From contig CAYVTG010000014.1 of the NCBI GenBank assembly GCA_964454575.1, positions 1 to 34,081 on the forward strand: a DNA stretch of 34,081 nt, written 5' to 3'. Numbering within the stretch: position 1 is the stretch's first letter; each line of letters opens with the position of its first letter. Under the pieces are notes generated by a model that was not told the DNA's origin, did no database searches, and was given only the letters and a program-made list of their open reading frames with translations. The stretch is from Haladaptatiplasma sp964454575 (GTDB taxonomy: Archaea > Thermoplasmatota > Thermoplasmata > Halarchaeoplasmatales > Halarchaeoplasmataceae). A program made the position numbers and the translations under genes. This document shows, piece by piece, positions 8,539 through 15,157 of the stretch.

Positions 8539-9639
8539 CTACAGTATCTTACCCCATGTATGTTCAAAGTTAGCATAGGTCTTGCCCAGGTCCTTTCTAT
8601 CCAACTTCAGACTGCCGTCCTTTTTCTCGAATCTAAAGTTTCTGAGAGAAGCGGGGTATTCATTGTAATACAGTATGGACTTCATACCGTACTTTCGGGC
8701 TTGCTGAAATCTCCAGTGTGCTCTGGAGTATGCCTTTAGTTCAAGGTGTATCAGTTTTCTATCGTCCTCGCCGTCTACGTAAAATACCGGATGCTCATCC
8801 TGGAACTCGTGCCTTATCTCGATATCTTTTTTATCGAATTTGAACTCGGTGTCACTCTCTTTATGGTAGAACTCCAACGACTTGGAAAGAGATATATCTC
8901 CCCAATCGAGTCTCGAACGAGGTTTTTCCTTAGTGCGGAATATCTGCGGTCCGATGAAGGGGTTGAAATAATCGATAAAACTACCGTCTTCACAGTGTAT
9001 TATACCCCAATACCACGGTACCGCCGGAGCATTGACGTTAACACGCTGGAAATAAGCCGAGCCAGTAACCTTCTTTCCGTCTACATGTCCACCGAGTTTC
9101 ATACCGTAAATCTTCATTATATTGTAACTGTACTTTTTGGTGTAGTAGTTCTCTTTGAAGCGGTGTTTCTGCATATAATCGTTCCAAGGGGTCAACTTTA
9201 GTCTGAAGTCGTTTTGATCGTCGATCATATTCACACTATACTCTTCCGGCGAGCCGAAGAAGCGATAATCATCATCACACAATGGTTTCAGCTCGCCCTC
9301 TTCCTTACCACCGACGACTTCGAAATCCATCTCCTTCAGCACTATAGGTTCGTGCATCTCTTTACCGTCGTACCACCAGGCAGCCGTCATGCCGTTGAAC
9401 TTCAGAACGTTATCGTGCCATTTCGGGAATTTTTTGACCGACCAGTGCTTATCGTTCACCTTTATATCGTCGGTGTACTTGGTGGACCAGAGTATCATCA
9501 ACTGCTTCGGTCTCTTCGGATCCTCAGGATCGTCTATGAAGAATAACCACCACCACCAGTACCAAGAAAGCTCCGGCAGCATGTTGTCGAACTTCAGGTT
9601 CCATGCAATGCTGTGATCAAAATCGGTACGCTTCTGCAT
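8539..9639 (-). CDS. Trp/Tyr-rich protein of unknown function, possibly CrtC/AttH lipocalin-like fold
   Basis: The 366-residue protein is very rich in aromatic and acidic residues. Near the N-terminus LSWYWWWWLFF (about 24-34) holds five Trp. The alternating pattern through the rest suggests a beta-barrel. The segment GSAYFQRVNVNAPAVPWYWG followed by IHCEDGSFIDYF resembles the G.aY....W......W.W......DG pattern of hydroxyneurosporene synthase (CrtC)/AttH proteins, which act as hydratases on isoprenoids. That is a weak resemblance read by eye. There is no signal peptide. A weak T-rich promoter element lies about 28-33 nt before the ATG. The gene ends in TAG; gatD begins 43 nt further on, so it may not be in the gatD operon. 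Product real, function open. Confidence 0.6.
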   Translation of the reverse strand: MQKRTDFDHSIAWNLKFDNMLPELSWYWWWWLFFIDDPEDPKRPKQLMILWSTKYTDDIKVNDKHWSVKKFPKWHDNVLKFNGMTAAWWYDGKEMHEPIVLKEMDFEVVGGKEEGELKPLCDDDYRFFGSPEEYSVNMIDDQNDFRLKLTPWNDYMQKHRFKENYYTKKYSYNIMKIYGMKLGGHVDGKKVTGSAYFQRVNVNAPAVPWYWGIIHCEDGSFIDYFNPFIGPQIFRTKEKPRSRLDWGDISLSKSLEFYHKESDTEFKFDKKDIEIRHEFQDEHPVFYVDGEDDRKLIHLELKAYSRAHWRFQQARKYGMKSILYYNEYPASLRNFRFEKKDGSLKLDRKDLGKTYANFEHTWGKIL

Positions 9640-9689
9640 ATGTGTAGTGTGAGATAGGACAAGGTAAAAAAGATTGTGGGTCTAGGGGC

Positions 9690-9734
9690 ATAAATTATAT
9701 ACCGACTATTCACATCCTCCTTAACATAGAGGAA
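9690..9734 (+). promoter_or_regulatory. Promoter and SD of the M29 aminopeptidase gene
   Basis: The divergent gap 9640-9739 contains ataaattatatacc (9690-9703), a good TATA box, placing the transcription start near 9725. A short leader with gagg (about 9730-9733) precedes the ATG at 9740. The other half of the gap serves the minus-strand gene at 9639 and shows only a weak T-rich element. Confidence 0.55.
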
Positions 9735-9739
9735 TTCAT

Positions 9740-10807
9740 ATGGACGCAAGGATCAAAAAACACGCAGAGATACTGGTGGATTGGAGTACCGAAGTTAAAG
9801 AAGGAGATAACGTATTGATAAGGGCGCACCCTACGGCCCACGAGCTCGTGGTGGCACTTTACGAGGAGATAGGAAAGAGGGGAGCTAATCCAGTTACGTT
9901 GTACACTTCGAACGAAGCTTCACGCTCGTATCTGCTGAATAGAAAGGGTGAGATAGATACCCCGAAACACATGCTTTCACTCTTCAAGGAATCAGACGTT
10001 GTGATCGCCGTGCACGGAGACGATAATCTAACCGCCATGGGAGACGTACCCGGCGAACGACTCTCGGCACTTTCAAAAGCTCACAAACCCATAATGGAAT
10101 TGCTTTCTGATAAAAGGATCTCCATAACTCAGTTCCCGACGAATTCCTCCGCACAGCTGGCCGGTATGTCCTTGGAGGCGTATCAGGACTTCGTGTGGAG
10201 AGCGATAATACGGGATTGGAAGGAAGTATATGAGATGCAGGAGATCTTACGCGAGAGGCTGGCAGACGCTGACGAAGTCCACATAACCGGTCCGGAGACA
10301 GATATAAAGCTTAGGATCGGCGGTATGGTCCCGGTGAACTCTGACGGAAAGCACAATCTTCCCAGTGGAGAAGTCTATGTAGCTCCACATCCGGAGAGTA
10401 CAGAAGGAAAGATCCTCTTCGACATGCCAATGATGATACGCGGTCGTGAAGTAGAGGACGTTAGGCTGGAGTTCTCAGACGGAAAGGTGGTTGAGTTCTC
10501 TGCAAAACGTAACGAAGATCTTCTGGCCGACCTGCTGGAAACCGACGAAGGCGCCCGACGATTGGGAGAGCTGGGTATCGGTACGAACAGGCAGATCGAC
10601 CGCTTCACCAGGAATATTTTATTCGACGAGAAGATGGGCGACACCATCCACCTAGCTCTTGGATACGCCATCCCCAGATCGGTGGGTGAGGAAAAAGAGG
10701 GCAACCAGAGCGCCATCCACATGGATATGATAAAAGTGATGAAGAAGGGAAACATCCACCTGGACGGCGAACCTCTCATGGAGAACGGTCGGTTTGTTTG
10801 GGAGTGA
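9740..10807 (+). CDS. M29-family metalloaminopeptidase (AmpS/thermophilic aminopeptidase T type)
   Basis: Cytosolic metallopeptidase of 355 residues that removes N-terminal amino acids. The family's two-metal site is visible in its C-terminal half: E211 in PSGEVYVAP, E277 in LGELGIGTN, H304 in DTIHLALGY, and H327/D329 in SAIHMDMIK. The N-terminal half (KEGDNVLIRAHPTAHELVVAL) is the usual alpha/beta domain. Length is slightly below that of the characterised bacterial enzymes (about 400 aa), typical for archaeal members. It has its own promoter, is alone on its strand here, and ends in TGA; downstream lies the accessory island. Confidence 0.93.
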   Translation: MDARIKKHAEILVDWSTEVKEGDNVLIRAHPTAHELVVALYEEIGKRGANPVTLYTSNEASRSYLLNRKGEIDTPKHMLSLFKESDVVIAVHGDDNLTAMGDVPGERLSALSKAHKPIMELLSDKRISITQFPTNSSAQLAGMSLEAYQDFVWRAIIRDWKEVYEMQEILRERLADADEVHITGPETDIKLRIGGMVPVNSDGKHNLPSGEVYVAPHPESTEGKILFDMPMMIRGREVEDVRLEFSDGKVVEFSAKRNEDLLADLLETDEGARRLGELGIGTNRQIDRFTRNILFDEKMGDTIHLALGYAIPRSVGEEKEGNQSAIHMDMIKVMKKGNIHLDGEPLMENGRFVWE

Positions 10808-10820
10808 ACCTAAGAGGATA

Positions 10821-10856
10821 AACACACAAACAGGAGCGCCACAAAAGGCGTGTGTT
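10821..10856. other. Imperfect hairpin after the aminopeptidase gene
   Basis: Within the 150-nt gap 10808-10957, aacaca (10821-10826) pairs with tgtgtt (10851-10856), enclosing cgcc (10837-10840) and ggcg (10847-10850) around an ACAAAA loop, with a 10-nt bulge on the left side. No T-run follows directly; a T-rich tract (ctctttttgtttt, about 10975-10987) downstream could terminate the plus-strand transcript. Nothing else is recognised in this gap. Confidence 0.35.
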
Positions 10857-10957
10857 CTTTGGACATCCGTTACATCACGCGGTCTGAGCCGTAACACGAT
10901 AAGATAACATCGGTCGATCTCGTTACTGGGGTGATAGAGGTATACATGAACCCTTCT

Positions 10958-11346
10958 CTACTCCTGAAAAATAACTCTTTTTGTTTTATTGTTGATCGAT
11001 AAGTCATCGACTTCTATCAGTGTTTTAAGTAACTCTTCGACTTCGTCTTTCCTTAGTATCTTACTTTTCCACAGAGATCTTAAAATGGCTTGAAGTGATA
11101 TGACGTCTACGCCCTCGTTCTTAGCAAATCCTCGTATCTGTTTAAAACTTCTTTGTCGATAGGGTAAATATCGATCTTTGATGTTATTTTATCTGGAAAT
11201 CCATATCCGTATTCTTTTGGCACCACGATCTCATCTCTTATCTTTGGAGTCATATATACTTCGTTATGAAAAAGTCTGATAAGGAGATCGATACTATCTG
11301 CCTTAGCAAACATACTGAGTATGTCAGAGTCTGCTATGATCATCAA
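10958..11346 (-). pseudogene. Degenerate PIN-domain toxin (VapC-like, DUF3368 type) with internal deletion and frameshift
   Basis: From the ATG at 11346 the frame starts like a DUF3368 PIN nuclease (MMIIADSDILSMFAKADSID; Asp at residues 6 and 8) and stops at TAG 11107-11109 after 79 aa. Changing frame just before the stop gives a typical PIN C-terminus, starting AKNEGVDVISLQAILRSLW and ending at TAG 10958-10960. Between the two halves the expected GEAEAI.LA and L.DD catalytic block, around 40-45 residues, is absent. A deletion that also broke the frame explains this better than a base-calling error. The start overlaps the stop of the intact UPF0175 gene by 4 nt, the usual antitoxin-toxin coupling. 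The toxin is almost certainly inactive. Confidence 0.75.
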
Positions 11347-11672
11347 GATACACCGAGTATCAGGTCCACTTCCTCTCCCAGCTCCTTTGTAGATATCTCC
11401 GGCACTCGGATCTTTACTCCTTTTTCTTTAAGTACCTCTTTAAACTCCTCTAAGTTCAAACCAGCTATTTCCGCCCCTCTAGATAGAGATACATCTCCTC
11501 TATCGTATAATTCTACGGCAAAGTCTTTCTTTAAATTAGGTTTCGAGCGTATCAATGCCCGGAGTGCATCCTCCATCAATTCATCTCTATCATGATATCG
11601 CCCTACCTTGATGAGGATATCATCCAGTTTACTTATAACTGAGGTCATATTTTCACTCTTATATTTGAACAT
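11343..11672 (-). CDS. UPF0175-family antitoxin-like protein
   Basis: 109-residue protein with the UPF0175 core in its middle: ALIRSKPNLKKDFAVELYDR then GDVSLSRGAEIAGLNLEEFK, ending LKEKGVKIRV. This domain is a winged-helix or HTH-like unit found in archaea and cyanobacteria next to PIN-domain toxins, where it is presumed to be the antitoxin and autoregulator. Here its partner is the deleted PIN gene. An inner ATG at 11648 is possible, but a TATA-like attataaac about 25-30 nt before 11672 favours the first ATG with a leaderless mRNA. Ends in TGA overlapping the next start. Confidence 0.78.
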   Translation of the reverse strand: MFKYKSENMTSVISKLDDILIKVGRYHDRDELMEDALRALIRSKPNLKKDFAVELYDRGDVSLSRGAEIAGLNLEEFKEVLKEKGVKIRVPEISTKELGEEVDLILGVS

Positions 11673-11826
11673 TATTAAAATGATGTCTATAGTTTATAAT
11701 ATTTTCCATCAGTATTTACCCAAACTATACCTAAGAAGAACAAAACGATGGAGGCCTGTTCCGATCTAAGGCTTTCATCATTAAATTTCAGGTGTTGTGG
11801 ATGCTGATAAATGCCCGGTGAACATC

Positions 11827-11850
11827 TGGTTCATCTATGGATGAAATCCA
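11827..11850. repeat. Hairpin-forming inverted repeat in the TA intergenic region
   Basis: TTCATC (11830-11835), loop TATG, GATGAA (11840-11845), extended by TGG/CCA with a 2-nt bulge. An overlapping, mutually exclusive hairpin TATGGA-TGAAA-TCCATA spans 11836-11852. Two alternative stems sharing the same bases is a possible RNA switch or a nested protein site. The remainder of the 374-nt gap 11673-12046 has no gene that I recognise. Confidence 0.35.
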
Positions 11851-11869
11851 TAAGCAATACGGGGCCAAA

Positions 11870-11903
11870 GATATCAACCGTCCCTATATAAGTGAATGAT
11901 ATC
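11870..11903 (+). promoter_or_regulatory. TATA box enclosed by a GATATCA/TGATATC inverted repeat
   Basis: Gatatca (11870-11876) and tgatatc (11897-11903) are perfect inverted arms, and their centre (11886.5) falls on ctatataag (11884-11892), a TATA element. The layout looks like an operator that occludes TBP. A transcript from here would start near 11912, just before an ATG at 11918 in frame with the ImmA gene. Confidence 0.45.
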
Positions 11904-12001
11904 GGATCGAGATTTGGATGATGTATATTGCACCCCATTATATTTTAGCATCAGTATTAGGTTGTGAAACAGAAAGAAGTGAGATTATAAATGGTTCACC
12001 C

Positions 12002-12040
12002 AAATTTAAAAATACCATACTCCCCTTCAACTATCAGGTG
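12002..12040 (+). promoter_or_regulatory. Inner promoter and SD of the Xre-ImmA gene
   Basis: Aaatttaaaaata (12002-12014) is TATA-like, and caggtg (12035-12040) is a Shine-Dalgarno-like sequence 6 nt before ATG 12047. The SD decides the start of the Xre-ImmA protein at 12047 rather than at the open ATG at 11918. Confidence 0.5.
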
Positions 12041-12046
12041 TTTCGA

Positions 12047-13192
12047 ATGACTCACTCTCTAAAAACCGAAGTCGATCCGATGGTGTTCAAGTGGCTCAGA
12101 GAGAGCTCTGGCTGGTCGATCGAAGATACCGCAAAAAGACTCAGAACAAGTGTAAATGTGATAGGTGCCGTAGAAAGAGGAGAACGGAAGCTGACGTTAA
12201 GACAACTCGAAGAACTCTCTAAAGCTTACAAAAGGCCGCTGGCATCATTTTTTCTTTCCGAACCGCTTCCGGAACCTCCCCTTCCCAAGGATTATCGAAT
12301 GCTTCCTGAAAAAAAAGATATATTCGACAAAAAGACGATATATACCATCAGAAAGGCCAGAAGTTTACAAAAGGTAGGTAACGAACTCTCCGAGAACATT
12401 AGTTACTCAACAATCCCGATGGTGAAAAGAGCTACCCTTGATGATGACCCCGAAAAACTTGCTTACGAATACAGAGATATGTTCAACCTCTCGGAAGAAC
12501 AGCAGAGAAAATTCAAAACACCCTACGAGATGTTTCATCATATAAGGGATAAACTCGAGGATATGAACGTCCTTGTATTTCAATTATCCATGCCTCTGGA
12601 GGATGCTAGAGGTTTTGCACTAACTGACAGAACGCCGAATATCATGGTTATCAACACTAAAGACAGCATGGAAGCAAGATTATTTACCTTGATGCATGAG
12701 TTCGGCCATGTATTATTGGGTGAAACCGTGATAGATATCCCGGATGCGACTGTTAAATATTCTAACAACATAGAAAGATGGTGCAACATTTTTTCAGCGA
12801 ATTTTCTTCTACCAAGAGATCTGGCTGTAAAGCTCTTCAAGGAATACGAAGGCGAATTGACTGATACGAAGACATTGGGTTCTTTGAAATATAGATACAA
12901 GGTCAGCAAGGCCATGCTTCTTTATAACATGTTCAAACTAGACTTCATAATCCGAGAGGAGTACGAAAAAACCCTTGACCGATACAGACCGGATGAACCA
13001 GAAGCAAAACAGAAAAAACAAAAAGGCGGTATCCCACAGGATAGAAGATGTCTTTCCGAGGTGGGAAACAGATTCCTTTCTCTTGTAGCGAACAATTACG
13101 ATAATGATAATATCACTTACTCAGACGCTCTGACTTATTTGTCCGTTAAATCACGGAATTTCGACAAGGTACTGGCCAAGGCGAGAAAATGA
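12047..13192 (+). CDS. Xre-family HTH with ImmA/IrrE metallopeptidase domain (antitoxin/regulator of a PIN module)
   Basis: 381-residue protein. Residues ~13-68 form an Xre-type helix-turn-helix (WSIEDTAKRLRTSVNVIGAV, then ERGERKLTLRQLEELS). A linker is followed by an ImmA/IrrE (DUF955) zinc-peptidase domain with HEFGH at 217-221 and a downstream ERWCNIFSANFLLP that supplies the third ligand region (E243). The family cleaves or senses repressors, as in ICEBs1 ImmA and Deinococcus IrrE, and is often fused to Xre next to a toxin. Its TGA overlaps the start of the DUF4411 PIN gene (ATGA), so the two are coupled. Start chosen by the SD at 12035-12040; the in-frame 43-codon upstream extension has no family likeness. 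Base composition looks more A/T rich than the flanking operons. Confidence 0.88.
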   Translation: MTHSLKTEVDPMVFKWLRESSGWSIEDTAKRLRTSVNVIGAVERGERKLTLRQLEELSKAYKRPLASFFLSEPLPEPPLPKDYRMLPEKKDIFDKKTIYTIRKARSLQKVGNELSENISYSTIPMVKRATLDDDPEKLAYEYRDMFNLSEEQQRKFKTPYEMFHHIRDKLEDMNVLVFQLSMPLEDARGFALTDRTPNIMVINTKDSMEARLFTLMHEFGHVLLGETVIDIPDATVKYSNNIERWCNIFSANFLLPRDLAVKLFKEYEGELTDTKTLGSLKYRYKVSKAMLLYNMFKLDFIIREEYEKTLDRYRPDEPEAKQKKQKGGIPQDRRCLSEVGNRFLSLVANNYDNDNITYSDALTYLSVKSRNFDKVLAKARK

Positions 13193-13680
13193 CTCTAGTT
13201 AAATATATCATAGATACATCATCATTGATCGAGTTGAATAGACATAATCCCATGGACGTCTATCCCGGTGTATGGCATAACATAGAGAATTTGATCCGAC
13301 AAAATCGGCTTTTGGCACCGAAGGAGGTTTACAAAGAGATCAGTCGCAAGGACGATATTCTTTTTGATTGGGTAAAGAACAATAATAAAATATTTGTTGA
13401 ACCTACTAACGAGCAGATAGATATCGTAAGAGAACTTCTTAAGAAATATCCCTCTATGATAAGGTTAGACCGCATATATGATGCCGACCCATGGGTTATC
13501 GCCATGGCAATAGATATGGCTCAGAGCAAACAGTCGACTCTTGTAAAGATCAAAAAAATTGTGGTTACGGAGGAAAAGATTCGAGGTAACCAGATCAAAA
13601 TACCTTATGTATGTAAGACTTATAACATCGAGTGTATTGATATATTGGACATGTTCAGAAAGGAAGGATGGCAATTTTAA
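13189..13680 (+). CDS. DUF4411 PIN-like nuclease, probable toxin
   Basis: 163 residues, the usual DUF4411 length. YIIDTSSLIELNRHNP at the N-terminus supplies the first PIN Asp (D9); APKEVYKEI is the second conserved block; RIYDADPWVIAMA gives the distal acidic pair; and the C-terminus VTEEKIRGNQIKIPYVCKTY then CIDILDMFRKEGW is the family tail. DUF4411 proteins occur almost always after an Xre-ImmA gene and are predicted type II toxins. Overlap by 4 nt with that gene fits here. All expected acidic residues seem present, so unlike the PIN remnant at 10958-11346 this copy appears intact. Stop TAA, then the att-like region. Confidence 0.85.
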   Translation: MTLVKYIIDTSSLIELNRHNPMDVYPGVWHNIENLIRQNRLLAPKEVYKEISRKDDILFDWVKNNNKIFVEPTNEQIDIVRELLKKYPSMIRLDRIYDADPWVIAMAIDMAQSKQSTLVKIKKIVVTEEKIRGNQIKIPYVCKTYNIECIDILDMFRKEGWQF

Positions 13681-13750
13681 AAAAAGTCTATTTTGTTGCT
13701 CAAGACAGTTTCGGTATTTGAAGATATTTAGCTACGCATCCGGGAGCTAG

Positions 13751-13771
13751 TAAAAATGCCCGATCCGGGAT
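13751..13771. repeat. att-like copy of the tRNA-Arg 3' end (distal copy)
   Basis: This 21-bp segment matches 13886-13906 at 20 of 21 positions. The shared core tgcccgatccgggat is the acceptor stem and T-stem end of the tRNA-Arg gene; the repeat runs 6 nt beyond the tRNA. The copy is 135 bp from the original. Such a duplication is the expected trace of integration by a tRNA-directed tyrosine recombinase, though no integrase gene is in the window. Confidence 0.6.
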
Positions 13772-13777
13772 CCATTC

Positions 13778-13802
13778 GGAATGCCTACACCGTAGCCATT
13801 CC
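13778..13802. repeat. 11-bp-arm hairpin between the two att-like copies
   Basis: Ggaatgcctac (13778-13788) and gtagccattcc (13792-13802) pair with one mismatch around a 3-nt loop. A second perfect 6-bp hairpin, cgaacc-ttc-ggttcg, lies at 13837-13851. Both sit in the 114 bp between the tRNA 3'-end copies and may be recombinase arm sites, transcription terminators or remnants; the region has no gene. Confidence 0.4.
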
Positions 13803-13885
13803 AAAAGCTCGCAAAATAACAAGCCATTTTGCTCGTCGAACCTTCGGTTCGAACCCGTTTCGGTCACTTTTTCTCCCTCTGGTCG

Positions 13886-13906
13886 TAAAAGTGCCCGATC
13901 CGGGAT
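13886..13906. repeat. att-like sequence at the tRNA-Arg 3' end (proximal copy)
   Basis: Partner of 13751-13771, covering the last 15 nt of tRNA-Arg, including the discriminator, plus 6 flanking nt. The tRNA itself is intact, as expected when an integrating element restores the 3' end. Confidence 0.55.
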
Positions 13907-13965
13907 TCGAACCCGGGTAAGAGGCTCCGCAGGCCCCTATGATATCCAGACTACACTAATCGGGC
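13892..13965 (-). tRNA. tRNA-Arg (anticodon GCG)
   Basis: A full cloverleaf reads on the minus strand. The acceptor GCCCGAT pairs with ATCGGGC; a short D-arm GTG/CAT flanks AGTCTGGATAT; the anticodon arm GGGGC-CTGCGGA-GCCTC puts GCG at positions 34-36 (Arg, CGC/CGU codons); the T-arm is CCGGG-TTCGAAT-CCCGG. The discriminator is A, CCA is not encoded, and there is no intron. A TATA-like sequence (cttatagttt, 13991-14000) lies about 30 nt upstream, between the tRNA and the end of the radical SAM gene. Downstream is the att-like repeat region. Confidence 0.95.
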
Positions 13966-14003
13966 GGTGAGACATTTTGGGGATGTGATGCTTATAGTTT
14001 AAT

Positions 14004-15080
14004 TTATCGCTTCTTAGGGGGTATCGGCCATCGCTCGACTTCGAGAGCGTCGGCGGTGGGATACATCTCTACACCATAGCAATCCTCATCCAGTAGCGGG
14101 GCCAGTTCTTCAAGTATGGGTAGATACACTTCTACCTTTTTGCTCACTGCATTGAGCCACACCTTATCCACAGGGACGTCGTAGTCTTCCAAGAGTGTCT
14201 TGACCATCTCTTCGGGGTGGTCACAAGATATCACACCTTTGACCAGTGTGCCGTCGTCTGTGATTATCTCCCAATCCCTGACTACCCGGCGTGCCCTTCT
14301 CATAATCCTGTTCCTCATCTGTACTCCGTCTTTGAAAGACGCTGAACAGTAATGCAGCGATGCTTTAAAATCTTCATCCAGCAGTTCCATGGCAAATTCC
14401 TGACTCCCCTTGACAGCGCTGGATTCGTCGCTCTTCTCTCTGAAACCCCTGGCTAACAGTTCTTCCCAGTTGGTAGCCGAAAACTCCAGCTCGTTGAGGT
14501 TGACGAAGTCTACAAGCGGTCCAAGTATACCCAGAAGATGACGGGTTTCCTCGTGCATGGTAGGTATAGCCGGTATCTCGATACCCACGTCTATAGGATA
14601 TTTTTTTAGCTCTTCAATGATCAAGGGATACTCGGTACTCTCTATAGAGATCCAAGTATCCACCGGTGGATGAAATCTTATCTCGTCCAATCCCATCCGA
14701 CATGCTCTTCGTAGCTTGTCTATGTCCGTTATCTGTGTATAAAGATGGATGTGATGCTCCGGACCGTAAGTGGCTTTTAAGGCCCTTATGTATTCGAAGG
14801 TATCGTCGACCACAAGCGGGTCTCCACCGGTGATCCCCGTGCCCAAGGCATCGATACATCGAGCCTCATCCATAACATCTTCTTCGCAAGAGCTAAGCAG
14901 CTCGTCAGCATAGATGACTTCCTTACCCTTCTTCTCTTCTGAGAGAGGGCAGTACCAACAGGTACCTTCGCAGCGACCGGTTATCAGTAACACCATCTTA
15001 CCTCCTGATCTACAGTAGCGACAGCCCTTTGGAAGTGTACCTGTAAAAGCCGAATCGTTCTCTAACTTTTTTATCAACAC
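14004..15080 (-). CDS. Radical SAM protein of the archaeal COG2108-like family
   Basis: 358 residues with a radical SAM CxxxCxxC motif at C37-EGT-C41-WY-C44 (TGRCEGTCWYCPLS) and a GITGGDPL SAM-binding glycine motif. A further CxxC (C20, C23 in PKGCRYCRSG) directly precedes the cluster, and a conserved YCSASFKDGVQMRNRI lies in the C-terminal half; together these mark the archaeal group annotated as related to pyruvate-formate-lyase activating enzyme. Its substrate is unknown. The start is GTG at 15080 (or TTG at 15077); a TATA-like gttaaat (15104-15111) about 27 nt upstream supports a leaderless start at 15080. It diverges from the endonuclease IV-like gene and ends in TAA. Confidence 0.85.
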   Translation of the reverse strand: MLIKKLENDSAFTGTLPKGCRYCRSGGKMVLLITGRCEGTCWYCPLSEEKKGKEVIYADELLSSCEEDVMDEARCIDALGTGITGGDPLVVDDTFEYIRALKATYGPEHHIHLYTQITDIDKLRRACRMGLDEIRFHPPVDTWISIESTEYPLIIEELKKYPIDVGIEIPAIPTMHEETRHLLGILGPLVDFVNLNELEFSATNWEELLARGFREKSDESSAVKGSQEFAMELLDEDFKASLHYCSASFKDGVQMRNRIMRRARRVVRDWEIITDDGTLVKGVISCDHPEEMVKTLLEDYDVPVDKVWLNAVSKKVEVYLPILEELAPLLDEDCYGVEMYPTADALEVERWPIPPKKR

Positions 15081-15103
15081 GTTAGAAAAAGGATTCAGAC
15101 ATG

Positions 15104-15135
15104 ATTTAACCTTTGTGTTGGGAAAATGTTATACT
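15104..15135. promoter_or_regulatory. Back-to-back TATA boxes for divergent genes
   Basis: The 77-nt gap holds two divergent TATA elements: gttaaat on the minus strand (15104-15111) about 27 nt before the GTG at 15080, and gttatact on the plus strand (15128-15135) about 27 nt before the ATG at 15158. Both imply leaderless transcripts and fix both starts. Confidence 0.55.
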
Positions 15136-15157
15136 GCACAATCAAGAATGTACCTTG

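Noticed and set aside
8496..8576. Longer GatD start at 8576
   Set aside because: Overlaps the preceding gene by 38 nt and adds residues not seen in GatD; a TATA-like element fits the 8495 start.
10808..10957. Small gene in the gap after the aminopeptidase
   Set aside because: Only short frames without start-site signals; the one structured element is the hairpin at 10821-10856.
11750..11880. C/D box guide RNA
   Set aside because: A gatgctga stretch and tgaac boxes suggested it, but there is no proper RUGAUGA and CUGA pair with correct spacing.
11918..12046. 43-codon N-terminal extension of the Xre-ImmA protein
   Set aside because: It has no family likeness, and a good SD precedes ATG 12047. 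Kept only as a possible alternative form.
13837..13857. Second tRNA gene or tRNA half near ttcgaacccg
   Set aside because: A 10-nt match to the T-arm and a short hairpin are present, but no acceptor, D or anticodon arms can be built.
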